DNA of 64,000 bases. Origin: Adineta steineri (lineage: Eukaryota > Rotifera > Eurotatoria > Adinetida > Adinetidae). Numbering within the stretch: position 1 is the first letter of the stretch; each line of letters starts with the position of its first letter. A model generated the notes under the pieces. It did not search any database, was not told the DNA's origin, and was given only the letters and a program-made list of their open reading frames with translations. A program made the translations under genes and the position numbers. The stretch lies in contig CAJNOI010000034.1 of the NCBI GenBank assembly GCA_905250115.1, positions 263,390 to 327,389 of the forward strand. Reading direction: 5' to 3'. Positions 1-11,900 of this stretch are shown piece after piece.

Positions 1-780
1 TATATATCACCAAAATCAGTATTGTAAGGAGTATTAGTTCGAATTAAACATGTTGGCATATGTAACACATATTTGATGGAAAACATTATCATAAAGAGAA
101 TTTGATTCAACAGAGATATTCAAGTTATCGAAATCAAAATATTCTCAATATTTGAATTATTGGCACGAAATAATGTGCATACACTACGGTTACTATAACC
201 ACTAATGCGAGTGCTCGCATTTGGATAGGTAAAATTAGCTTCATATTGAAGTTGATGACATTACAATCATAAGATTTATCAATGTGAAGTCTATATAACT
301 GTATATGCAAAAATAAAACAGCGACTGAATGGTTAGCATGCATATCTTTTCAAATGTACTGTTTTAGTTAATAATGTTCTCTATATTTAACCGAATACAG
401 AATGATTGAAATAGAAAAACAATGTTTATCAATAAACATCGTAATAGTCAAGATGTATAGAGATCTACCGTTATTTATAGTGGATATTTATGTGTACGAA
501 GTAATCGTTGATCAAAAGACAATAGTTTCTCATCAGTACTTGGTGACATTCGAGTAACATTCTGTTTTGTTTAATTTATTACTCACTGATAGTTGTAGTT
601 ATCGAAGTTGTGGTACTTTATATTAATAAAAAAAATTAAATTTATAGGTGGGTGTTGTACTCCTCTAATATCCTCACCCTCAACCACACCTCACAGTCAC
701 ACCCACTCCCTACATTTTACTTTTATAAATAAGACTAAGTTCATTCTGATGTGAAAAGACTTTATTGTTAACAACATAAG
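1..780. other. Non-coding, 3' side of the ADP-ribosyltransferase gene
   Basis: No convincing coding sequence: the only long frame (134-343, minus) has no family resemblance and lies in AT-rich sequence. The segment is downstream of the minus-strand ART gene. It holds one inverted repeat at 648-706, listed separately. Confidence 0.6.
648..706. repeat. Inverted repeat GTGGGTGT / ACACCCAC
   Basis: The arms are GTGGGTGT (648-655) and ACACCCAC (699-706), enclosing a C-rich spacer on the plus strand. It sits about 75 bp beyond the stop of the minus-strand ART gene. The same 8-bp arms occur at 63917-63950 behind the last gene of the window. The G/C-rich strand asymmetry is unusual in this AT-rich sequence. 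Confidence 0.5.
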
Positions 781-1598
781 TTATTCGTCACATGCTGTCT
801 TCAAATAAATTACATGTCTTTTGTTAGTTGGATCAGCTTCAACCTTTTCTACATACAACATGAAACCAACACTCAATAAAAATTCTTCTTCATCTTGTAT
901 ATGCGAGATATCAGAGATACCTCTTCCATGGATAGACCTCTTAGAAGGCAGTTTGATGATACACAGTGTATTACCAGTAAACGCTTCAGCCACTTCAAGG
1001 TTTTTTGTAATAGACGTAAATGCTGGCCAACTAATTTCTTCATTTATCGCTTCCTTATACTCAGTGATCATGTAATCTTTCAGGGTCATGCCACGGTAAA
1101 CAACTTGTTCTTCGGTCAGTGTGATTGCATGACTTATATATGCATTGATTAAGTAACAAAGTGGACCCAAAGTTGTGATTTTACTCATATCATTTTCCCT
1201 AAGTGTTGTATTTAATACGTTGTAAAGAAACGTGTCTTTTGAATACAGTTTCACAGCACATTTGCTCATTTTTTGCATATCATCTCCACATTGAATCAGT
1301 TCCTGGGCCATTTCTTGAGCAACATTCTCTTTATTTACCAGTTTACCTTCTTCAATAATACCTATACAGAAAAATGAAATAACTTTTGAATCTTTCAATG
1401 AAGATCAAATTTCAGTGTATCCGTACCTTGAGCTGCAACTTTGCCTACTTCTAATGTTTTCTTCAACAGACTAATGTTCCGCGTGTGCCACCCTGACCAC
1501 AAGGGACAACCATAAACTGATTCGATAGAAAATGACCTGATTGCTCTAATCGAATATGAGAATCGATCTTGTCTGATGTAATGAATGTTGTCTCCCAT
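781..1598 (-). CDS. Arginine-type mono-ADP-ribosyltransferase (ART domain)
   Basis: Two exons are proposed: 1598-1427 and 1361-781, with a 65-bp GT-AG intron at 1362-1426 in phase 1, giving 250 aa. The family transfers ADP-ribose from NAD+ to protein side chains. The R-S-E signature is visible in order: VYRGM (Arg), AFTSITKN (Ser-Thr-Ser-like strand) and DEEEFLL (the ExE turn that holds the catalytic Glu in arginine-specific enzymes). The C-terminal exon carries the whole catalytic fold. The first exon (ending KKTLEVGKVAAQ) is less certain; the frame stays open to another ATG at 1688, which would give 280 aa, and further upstream exons cannot be excluded. No signal peptide is evident, so a cytosolic enzyme is likeliest. 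ART families are reported as expanded in bdelloid rotifers, which fits the window. The target is unknown. Confidence 0.75.
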
Positions 1599-3001
1599 AA
1601 CGAATGAGGTTGTGTAGCAAGTTTGGTAAGTAATCTGCACTTGATGATAAAAGTGAAATATAATGCAGTTACTTTTCTCTTCTGCCACGCAATTATTTCG
1701 TGTTTGCTTGCGAAAAAAAGAACACAGAGGGAGAAGGAAAGTTTTGGTTATTCTTATCTGGCATATTTTATTTATCTTTCACGAATATACATGCTTCATT
1801 GTGAAATGTATGTAGATGTAATAACAAAAAAAACTGAAGATATTCTTATTAACGATCAAGTTTCATTTCTATTCAAACTAAAATCGAACAGATCATATTG
1901 GTGTTTCCTTAAAAAGTAAACATACTGTTCTTCTCAAATATTCATCCGATTTTGAGTTCTTGCCGCTCGTGCATGTTATTTGTTTTCTATAATTGATTTT
2001 ATTTCTTTTGTTTTTCTTATAACTTTTGATAACGAGCCAAAGGAAGATGACGATCGGAGATTACTCCTGTTAGTTATCAAAATCTGGTTGACTCACTGAC
2101 AACAATCCCAACAAGAACTATAGAAAGCAAAGAAAGAAAAGTATTCTATCAAAATCCAGAAACGTTTTTGTCATTATTCAATACAATTCATACTTTTATT
2201 AATCCACCTGACGAAATAAATATTTCATAATAATTCAAATTATCTTCTGGCATGTTTTTCCTAAAAATTTCAATTATTTATAGATGAATTTAAGTGAACT
2301 AGTTTTTGATTGTTATGAATTAATGATGGTTCGTACAGCTGGTGGCATTGTCTAAAATACACACCTTCGATTCTTTTTCCTTTCTTATATGTTAAATAGT
2401 TAATTGTAGAAAGTGCTGATAAAACATTTTCCTTAACAAATTTAAAACTGAATTGAGAATTACGTTTACATATGTTCAACTATATCTCATCAAATGAATT
2501 TATTGTAAACCATAATAAGATTGTTTGAATTTTACAAGAATATGGAATGACATTCATTGAATCAGCTAGAACATATTTGATTCGTACATCTACATTATTA
2601 TAAGTTTAAAATCACGTATCAGTTGACAAATCTCGCTATTAAAAATTATATTAGTAGCTAGGGCATCAAGATTCAATCAATCATTTCGATTTCTTTTTCT
2701 ATTAAATTTTTCAATTTAAGATTAGTCATACTAATCTAAATAAATACAATAGTCCTACGCAAAAAGAAACAAATATATTTTGCACTTTGTAATGTAATAG
2801 ATTATCCAATATGTATAAACATATTTGTATGTGTTGAATCAATACATATATATCTATCTATATATAATAGTTAAAAGTACAAGTTAGCTTTATTGTCTTG
2901 ATAATTACATATTTATAAATGAAGAGGTTGATCGTCTACAACACCTAACTATATAAGAACAATAACAAAAATAAACTTTTTTCTTCATTTCAATTTCGAC
3001 A
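1599..3001. other. Intergenic, divergent 5' region
   Basis: AT-rich sequence between the minus-strand ART gene and the plus-strand secreted-protein gene. Short frames at 1623-1919 (+) and 2270-2479 (-) show no domain, no splice support and biased low-complexity composition. A TATATAAG-like stretch near 2952 could be the core promoter of the gene starting at 3002. Confidence 0.5.
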
Positions 3002-3575
3002 ATGACAAAAATTATTTCAGTAATTATTGCAACAGTAATTCTTCATATTACAATTGATCATTGTCAAGCATGGGATAAATCAGGTTAGAATTACTTTTAT
3101 ACAAGTTTTTTATAATATATTTTCTAATTAAGATTCTAAAGGAAATCAAACAAGAACATATCCAGTAAAAGTCAATAAATCAACAATTAATAACAATCGT
3201 CATCAATATCGTATTCGTCGTCAACAAGGAGAACCCTCATCTAATTCTGATACAGCTGCAGCAGTTCTTTCAATTCTTCCATTAGATCGTATTGGTACTA
3301 TTGTTGGTCAAATAATGGCAACTGGTCTTAAAGAAATGCTTAGTCCAGATGTTGGAAAAAAAATTGTTAATGTTTTAGAAAATCAAGCACCATTATTAGT
3401 AACATCACTATTTAGCAATCTATTAGGTACTTTAAGTGGTCCAGTACGATCAACATCAACAAAAACAAATGTAACAACATCATCAATATCATTGAATAAT
3501 AATGCTATTAAACAGTTAACTAATGTTTCAACATCAGAAATTATCAATGCCATACGACAACCAGGAAGAAAATAA
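3002..3575 (+). CDS. Small secreted protein, unrecognised
   Basis: Exons 3002-3083 and 3133-3575 with a 49-bp intron (phase 1) give 174 aa. Residues 1-23 form a clear signal peptide: MTK followed by an Ile/Val-rich core and ending HCQA, then WDKSG. After a basic stretch (HQYRIRRQQG, a possible dibasic processing site around residue 53) comes an Ala/Leu/Ile-rich segment that looks helical (AAAVLSILPLDRIGTIVGQI and following), then a Ser/Thr/Asn-rich tail ending IRQPGRK. There are no cysteines after the signal peptide. The layout resembles a propeptide plus mature helical peptide, but I recognise no family. An AATAAA-type signal lies about 40 bp after the stop. The gene is certain as an expressed-looking two-exon frame; its function is not. 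Confidence 0.75.
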
Positions 3576-5000
3576 GATGTATACATATTAATCGCGCTTT
3601 CTTAAATATCTTTACAAATAAAGATAAGATAAAAAAAATAATAAAACTATTACAATTTAGTTATCAAGTGTATATGTCACTTTTTTTCCTGTTCTCTTGT
3701 CTCTATATATATATATTGACCTTATATATGAATGCTCGAGGCAATAGTCATGTTTTATTTAGTATCTCATCTTTTTTTTTCTATAATTACAATCTTCATA
3801 AGACATAACAAGCATTCCTAACAACGATGTGTCAATAAAAAAAAGAAGCTGATTATACAATTTGTTAAATAATACAATGTGAATATCACGCCTGCTTGTC
3901 AATCGAATTTCATAAGTATCTATAAACAATCTATTTGTTCATCTTAATAGATAAAAGACATAGTATAGATCAAACGAATAGTTTTTTTTCTAAATAGAAT
4001 AATGATTTATTTTTGACATCTAATATTCGATTGGTTAATTATTTAACGCATACTAGAATGAGTATGTATGTCATTCGACTAGTTCTCTTCATTCTTTTAT
4101 TCTATTTGCTTCCTGATACTATACACATTCTCTACTCATATTTCGATACGATTCTATTAGAAATACTATTTGAATTCGATTTTAAAAAGATTAGAATACC
4201 TTGAGAGGCAAGTATATCATTTTGTAAAGAAACGCATTGTACATGTTATTTAACTTCGTTATCAGTCACTACATTGTCTAATTCACATGAATTTAAAAGA
4301 GAAGAAAATCAAGGCCGAGCACGAATGAAAAAAAAAATAATCTTTCGAATAGATAAGCATTCTTTTCAAATTCAAATATTTGATATTAATACATAAATTC
4401 ATCTTTAACATCATCTATTATTATAAGATATTTCTGTTTTTATTTTTTCACTTATACAATATAAAGAAGAAAAAAAATGGCTGCTTTCCAATTTCTTCTA
4501 GCTAAAGAAAACATCGTGAAATTTGTTCGCTTGCACTGACGCTTTTCAATTCACAGTTTATGCTCGTCGTCGTCATTCTATGCCCGTCGTTTTCTCTCGA
4601 CTATATGGAGAAAATCTATTGTTTGCCATATATTCTAACCGTGTAACGTCATCATTGTCGACTAACATAAGAACGATGGATTGGTGGAAAATAAAGAAGA
4701 ACGAACGAAGATTTTTTCTCTCTCTCTCTCATTATGCTACATGACTATGTGCCAAGGAACGGCGGCAGCAGTAAAAGGACACGCACACATAGCTTCATAT
4801 AAAAGGAACGAGCTAAACGAGGACAGACGACGACGTCGTACACACATATATACACTCGGCAATCGCTGCAAGAAAAGAAAAGAGAAGAAATAGCTGCTTG
4901 TCATATTCTCTCTCTTTGGGCCTATGTCGACTTGATTCTTCCATCTATCCTCGCACATTTACACTACTATTTCTTTCTATCAAATACCTAAACTTAATCA
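3576..5000. other. Intergenic
   Basis: No gene seen. Frames at 4013-4204 and 4523-4958 are AT-rich or low-complexity (CTCTCT, AGAAGA runs) without family resemblance. The last 250 bp contain purine/pyrimidine-rich runs and a relatively GC-rich CGACGACG stretch, probably the promoter and 5'UTR of the acidic-protein gene at 5001. Confidence 0.5.
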
Positions 5001-5643
5001 ATGGCTGATTCAACTGATGCATTATCTTCACCGACTGTAACTGCTACTAAAGGTAAATAAGAGTTTTTCTATTATTATTCTATTTGTTATTGTTATTTTG
5101 GTGTTCTTATTTCTAGGCACAAAACGTGAAGCTGATTTAGATGATATAAGTCCAACAAAATTAAAAGCTTTAAAAGCTTCACGTAATGGAAGAAATGGTG
5201 ATGGACCAGTCGACGATGACTCATCGAATCATAAAAATGGTGATGAACATTTACATGATGATGACGACGATGAAGATGATGATGTATGTCTTAAAAAATT
5301 AAGTTTTTCAAATTAAATAAGAATATGTAATTTTTTATTATTCAATATTTATAGGTAGCCGGTGGTGATCAAGAAGGTGATGATTTCGATGAAGAAGATG
5401 GTTCTGAAGATGATTATGACGAAGATGATACTGGAGAAAATGGTGAAGATGATGAAGGTAATTGAATTTTATAGAAGAAATAATTTTCAATATGAAAAAA
5501 TTAAATTATTTATTCTAGGTGATTCTAAAGCATCTGCTGGTAAATCAAATCCTCGAAGAGCTGCTGCTGCTGCTGCAGCATCAGGTGCCAATGAAAGTGG
5601 CGATGATGAAGAAGATGATGAAGAGGATGATGAACAAGAATAA
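5001..5643 (+). CDS. Highly acidic nuclear-type protein, prothymosin/parathymosin-like
   Basis: Four exons, 5001-5052, 5117-5283, 5355-5457 and 5519-5643, keep frame exactly and give 148 aa. The protein starts MADSTDALSSP, has a short basic patch (KGTKREADLDDISPTKLKAL), then long Asp/Glu runs, a second basic patch KSNPRRAAAAAAA and an acidic tail ending DDEQE. Composition and size match the prothymosin-alpha/parathymosin class of disordered histone-binding chaperones, but such acidic proteins converge easily, so this is a compositional match and not a domain hit. The intron positions inside the acidic tracts and the loss of the acidic pattern in other frames support a real gene. It probably acts in the nucleus. 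Confidence 0.7.
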
Positions 5644-6989
5644 TAAATAAGAAAAATCTTCAGATATATATATATATATTCTATTTGCTTTTTTTTGTCA
5701 TGATTGGAAAAAGAGAACTAAACAAGATCTTTCTTTCTGTTGTTTTCATTCGTACATTCACACATTGAAACTTTATTGTTGTTCTTATTTCTTCTTGATG
5801 TTGTTATTGTTGTATATTTCTTTTTGTGTGCCGGTTGTGTCTACTTTTCTGTTTTGCGATTGCACAAGCTTCGCACAAAATTCATTCATTCATTTCTTTT
5901 TTTGACAAGAATATAGAGACAAAGAAAAAACAATGTTATCAGACATATACTGATGTAAGATATTTGAACATGTTTTGAATTATAAGAGATATATTAATGA
6001 TAAGAATGGGGGATTTGGAATATTATGATGCATTTTTAAGTTGATAATGTTGAATTACAATTCATTGTTAATGATATATGTCTGGAGAAAGAATACAAAG
6101 ATATATATATATTCTATTTTAAAGATGTCACTGGAAGCAATTGATGTAAGAGAATAGAAAAAGTCAGATAACGTCTTCTTTGTTGGATCGAGTATATTGA
6201 TAAAATGCCGTCTTTATTTGGAATGCAGATATGAGAAATATTAGTAGTGATCTAAGATAAGGGAATTAGATCATTTCACGTACGTCTTCCATTGTCTCTT
6301 GTTCATTTCAATAAAGAAAGCGTTGAAAAAATAATGTATTGAAAATGAGTACGGATAATAGCATATTTACTATGTCATCATATATTTCTTAGAATAACGA
6401 TAAAAAAAACTAGTTTGTGACTTTATTTTAATCAACAGAAAAGAGCAAATCTGTTAATTGCATACATTTAAATATTTATTTCCGTTTAGAATAATGAATA
6501 AGAGAGAGTGATCTTTTTTGACTACAATTCTATTCAGTCAGAATAGTTCTCATATTAAAATTATCGATATGTCGATTTAATCAAAAGTAAAAAGATTTAT
6601 CAATGCAAGATCTCTGTAGCATTTAAGGTTTAGACCATTAGATTCTTTTGATCATGTTTGAAGAAACATTAAATCATGAAAATGTTGACAAATATGAGAT
6701 CATTAGTAATTGATGATCTATGTTGAAGTCTGTATAGAGTTTATATGTTCAATATAATCATATGAAGTTATTATAGGTTTAGTTACTAGATGTGAAAATT
6801 TATATGTTTATCATAATTATTTATTCTTTTATCTTGTATTTTATCGAGTTTGTGATAAAATATGTCGTGCACAGTTATGTAGAACGTCATCTTTTCTTTC
6901 TTTTCTTTTCTCTAGTTCTATAAGTTGTAAAGACCTTTAAATTTGTCTGTTTTTTTTCTATCTTTACACTGACTTGACAAAAACTAAAT
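5644..6989. other. Intergenic, 3'UTR and upstream region
   Basis: No gene seen over 1.3 kb. At 6900-6915 a long pyrimidine tract ends TCTCTAG, about 75 bp before the threonine aldolase ATG. It looks like a splice acceptor and could belong to a 5'UTR intron or a spliced-leader addition site. Confidence 0.45.
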
Positions 6990-8196
6990 ATGACGAATAT
7001 ATTACGAGCATTTGGTTCCGATAATTATGCTGGAGTTTTACCTGAAATCATGTCGGCATTAGCAAAAGAAGGTTTATCGAAAACACATGCACGTGCTTAT
7101 GGGTCTGATGATGTTTCACATGAAGCACGTCTTTTAATAAAACAAAAATTTAATTCTTCTTCAAATGATTCATCACCTGGTGTTTATTTTGTTTTTAATG
7201 GAACTGGTGCTAATATATTATCTATACTTGCTTGTACACGTTCATATAATGCTGTTATTTGTTCGGATGTTTCTCATATATATTGTGACGAATCATCTTC
7301 ACCAGAAACAGTCACTGGTGTACGATTAATAGCAATACCAGCTACTGAAAATGGTAAAATAGATATTAATCAAATTGAAGAAAAACTAGATAGACTTGGT
7401 GATATGCATGGTGCTCAACCAAAAATGTTATCAATTGCACAACCAACCGAATACGGAACAGTTTATACAATCGATGAATTAAAACAATTATCTGTATTAG
7501 CAAAAAAATATAAATTATATTTTCGTAAATCATTTTTTATTATTAATTCATTGATAGATTAAATTAATTTTAGATATGGATGGTGCACGATTATTCAATG
7601 CTGTTTCAGCATTGAACTGCAGTCTATCTGATATAACAACATCTGTTGGCGTTGATATTCTATCATTAGGTGGCACAAAAGTAAATAGATTTGATGAATG
7701 AAAAAGAATTCATTAATATTACCTTTTTTTCATCTAGGCTGGTTTAATGTATGGTGAAGCTGTTGTTGTTTTTAATGAATCATTACTTGAAAATGATATT
7801 GATGGAGATAATCCATTAAAATATTGTCATAAACAAGTCATGCAATTAGCATCTAAACAACGTTTTATAGCTGTTCAGTTTTTAACTTTACTTCAAAATG
7901 ATTTATGGAAAAAATCTAGTGAACATTCAAATTCCATGGCACAATTATTTAAAAAACGTCTTGAATCAATTCCAAAGAAAAATGATAAACAATTAATACG
8001 TATAACAAAACCGGTTGAAACAAACGCTATCTTTGTTGAGATACCTCAAGATTGGTATGAACCATTATCTACAGCATTTCCTTTTTATATATGGAGAAAA
8101 AAATCTTTTGAAGTAAGATTAATGTGTTCATTTGATACAACAGAAGATGATATCGAACAGTTTATGAATATAATTAATGAACTTATTCAAAAATAA
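6990..8196 (+). CDS. Low-specificity L-threonine aldolase (PLP, beta-eliminating lyase fold)
   Basis: Exons 6990-7524, 7574-7680 and 7738-8196 give 366 aa. The enzyme cleaves threonine/allo-threonine to glycine and acetaldehyde using pyridoxal phosphate. Visible family features: FGSDNYAG near the N-terminus, VFNGTGAN in the cofactor-binding loop (about residue 70), SHIYCDE, HMDGARLFNA around residue 179 (Asp181 would contact the PLP ring nitrogen) and SLGGTK with Lys214 as the predicted Schiff-base lysine, followed by AGLMYGEAVV. Lys214 is the last residue of exon 2. Length fits the bacterial-style family of about 340-360 aa. The overall pattern (QPTEYGTVYTIDEL, VDILSLGGTK) recalls bacterial enzymes more than the fungal or plant ones, which makes horizontal origin plausible. 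The two short introns show it is domesticated. Likely cytosolic; no targeting peptide seen. Confidence 0.9.
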
Positions 8197-8962
8197 ATTT
8201 GTTACCGACTTTATAAAAGTTCATTTTAACATTATCAAATAAAAAATGAATAAATAATAATAATCTTGTATCCCCACACTCGAATAATAAAATAATATTT
8301 AAAATTAAGAAATATATATATTTAACCATATACAAAGATAAAATTTCACAGAAAAAAATTTTTTTTTTCTTAAACATATTTAACTAAACTACACACATTG
8401 GCTAATCACAAAAGTATTCATAATATTCAATTAACTCATATAATATAATCAGATAATATATATATATTTTTTTTCAAATATTAGAAAAACAAACAAAAAA
8501 AAAGAAAAAAAAGGAAGAACTTTCACACGATCAATTAGAAATTTTTTTCAGCTACCACATTGGACAAAATACACACATAGATTTCATATGAGTAAAAAAA
8601 GAAAGAAGAGTAACAATACAGACATGCATACATATATAGATGAAACAAAAACCGAACAAAGAAAACATTCTCTATTAAAATAAGATAAAAAGAAAAACAA
8701 AAGACACGTTAGAAGTTGATTTATTATTAGTATTAGTATTATTGCACGTGTCTTAACCATGAAAAAAAAACGAAACAAAAATGCAGAAGATAATAATTAG
8801 GAAGATTTTTCATATCTTTTGTGTATTAATACCAAAAGAATATCTGATTTTACTAGAAAACAGCACCTATTAGTAAAGATGTATTAATTGATGTAATTAG
8901 TTTTTCTTTTCGAGATTAACGAAAGACAAATGGTATTAAACAAAAACAAAAATAACGGTAAA
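8197..8962. other. Convergent intergenic region
   Basis: 3' flanks of threonine aldolase (+) and Dispatched (-). It is A/T-rich with long A and T runs. Frames at 8183-8377 and 8584-8778 (minus) are Phe/Leu/Ile-rich translations of low-complexity DNA and are not supported. Confidence 0.5.
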
Positions 8963-11900
8963 CTAAATTGCTTGTTCTTGATTTAAATTCTCATGTAATT
9001 GATGTTGTTCATTGTTATTAGGTGTTGATGATATTTTACCACATCGAAATAATTTACCAAATCTAATTATAGAAAATAGAAATAATTACAAAAAGAACAA
9101 ATTTTGAATATCTTACGGTATATCACCAAATTTATCGATTGGTCCAAGAAATGAAAGTAATGGTAGGAAGAACCAAGTAGCATATAACCAACTAACAAAC
9201 ATAATTAACATAAGAAAAAAACCCATTTGTGAAAAAGATGTTAATTTGCTTGGTGCCATTGATAAACCAGCAAGAAACGATGTTAAACTAGCTATAAATA
9301 CTGCTGAACCAACACGAATAAGACTATTTTTAATTCGACGAAAACGTTGTAAATTTCCTCGTGCATGCCAAGCTTGAATGCGTGCAAATAAGGATTTCTT
9401 TTTTGGTACTTGATTTTGATTAGGAGATACTTGTTCTAGCAAAGATTGATCTGTAGCATTTCCATTATCTAAATGAAGTGATTTTAAAGCAATTGATGTT
9501 CGTCGAATATGAGCTTGATTTCTTTTCCAATCAGCTTTAATATAAGCAACACCATAATGTACAGCTAAGAAATTAAAATGAATAAAAACAAAATCAAAAG
9601 AAAAATTTTCTATCTTACTAAAATCTACACTAAGACCAACACTCATTATAATAATAATTGTTTCAAGAATACTTAATTCCCAACCATATAATACAAATAT
9701 ACCAACTGTATCAGCTATGATAAATATAATTGTTAAAATAGCATATAATGTTATAACAATATTCCCAGAAGTTAATAAAAGTACAACAAAAGCAAATAAC
9801 ATGGAAAATATTAATGATGTATATGTACCACGAATAACTTCACGCATTAAATCATAAAATAAAAATTGAGGTGAAACAAACCAACTAAAATAGAAAATAA
9901 TCAATTTTTTTTCACGTCTCTTCGAGATAAACACTGCGGCTGATTTTTTTACACGTTCGTGTTATGACCTGTAAGGTCATAGGTTATTCCTCCTTTCACC
10001 TTGTACATATCTTTTCTCTCTTGACGTTATCTTTCTGGAACTTATGAGAGGATTCTCACTCTGTCTTGCTCATATATATATATTCTCATTACGATGTCTT
10101 ACAAGCTCACAGTTTGTGTTTCATTCTACATTAGGTGACTTCAATTTGACTTACCCATGTTTAACTTGTTCATAAACATGTCCATCTGGACCTTCGGATA
10201 GTTTTAATTGTTCTAAACGTTGATCAAAGTAATGATGTAATTTTCCATAATATGCATCTTGAACTGAATATGCATCAAATGTTACATTCATATTAACAAG
10301 AAATAAAAGAGCACGTAAATCATGTGTTTTACCATCCGGTAAAAATCCGAGACGAAAATCATCATTTGCACGATCACCTGATACTTGATTAGATGCACTA
10401 AAAAATTTAAATAAGCGATTCATTGCAAGAACAGTATCATTTCGTGTTGCTGGAATAAAAAATTCGTTTTCATTATATGATGAATCACCTCTGGAATTAG
10501 GATTTAAAAATCCATGTAATAAATGACCTGAAAATAAATATAAAATTCAGAATAAAATCAAAACAAAATTTTTTGCCTCTTACCAATTGTTAACCATTGT
10601 GAATATGTTTGTTCGACATTAACAAATAATTCACTCCGATTGAGATCTTTTAAAAATGAATCAAACCAACGTAATGTTTCTGGTTCATAAAAATCAATTT
10701 TATTATTATAAATCATTGTTTCATTAGTAATTGAACTTTTGCGATCGGGATAAAATGGATGTACTAAATCAGTATCTTCAACACCAAATACAAATATTAA
10801 TAATGGATTAGTAACATTATCTTTATCTTCGTTAATATATGATAAAAATTCATCACGCATTTGATATTCAAAACGTTCAAATGGATGTGATAATTGAAAA
10901 AATTGATAACGACGAGATTTTGGTGGAGATAATTTTGGATGATGAAATACAACCACTAAACCAATTACACCAAGAATGAAAAAAATTATTATTAATATAT
11001 AACGAAGTTTTATAATTAAACGTGGAATATAAACAGTAAATATAGCATGACTAAGACGTGTTAATGTTAACATAATTTTATCAAATAATTCAGGAAAATG
11101 ATTAAATATACCAAGACGATTAGATAAGGGTTCACAAAATTTTTCATAGATTATTACAAATGATACAATCATTGTTATATTCATAAGAAAATTAAATAAT
11201 ATGCAAAGTCCCTATGAATAAAAAAAATAAAATTAAAGAGTGTATTAATAGATGAAACCTCTCGAAACTACAGTAATAATTTTTGATGTTTATTTAACCG
11301 TAGGTAACAATTTTATTGTATTACTTAAAATATGCTTTCATTTATTTCTGTTTCATTAGATCATATCCTATTATAAATTGAATAGAATTCCTGAGTGAAC
11401 TTTCACTAGAAAAATACCTCAACAGAATGATTGTCTATTTATTCGATCGGTCTTTTGTAAAAACTTACCATAAATAAACCAAATAATTGTACATAAGCAA
11501 TTCGTGATATCATATTAGTAAAAAATGCTGCTGATGTTGTAAAACTTGTAACAAAAACACTAGCTGCTGCATGTCTTAAAACTCCTTCCATCATTTGTAT
11601 CATTTGTTCATCATTAACTTTCATTATTCTTACTAAATCTGTATTTTTAATTAAATCAAAATGTTCTTCTTCTCCGCCTTCATTTGATGGATGATGATTA
11701 GGATCATCTCTTGCTATTAAACGTTGTCGGATAACCGATGCTGTAAATTCTCGATCACGACGATATTGTTTTTCTTGTTTATCTGTTAATTTTCCATAAA
11801 ATTCTACTTGACGATTTTTTAAACGTGCTTCATTATAAATATCTAATTTTTCTGAATACCATGCATCAAATATAACAAATACATTATCACATGATATGCC

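Noticed and set aside
1623..1919. Plus-strand 98-aa frame beside the ART gene
   Set aside because: Overlaps the ART first exon antisense, no family resemblance, no splice context.
9885..9934. N-terminal MFISKRREKK... start for the last third of Dispatched as a separate gene
   Set aside because: This stretch is intron: the acceptor CTATTTTAG at 9885 joins the WFVSPQF exon in phase with the upstream exon, giving one continuous Dispatched protein.
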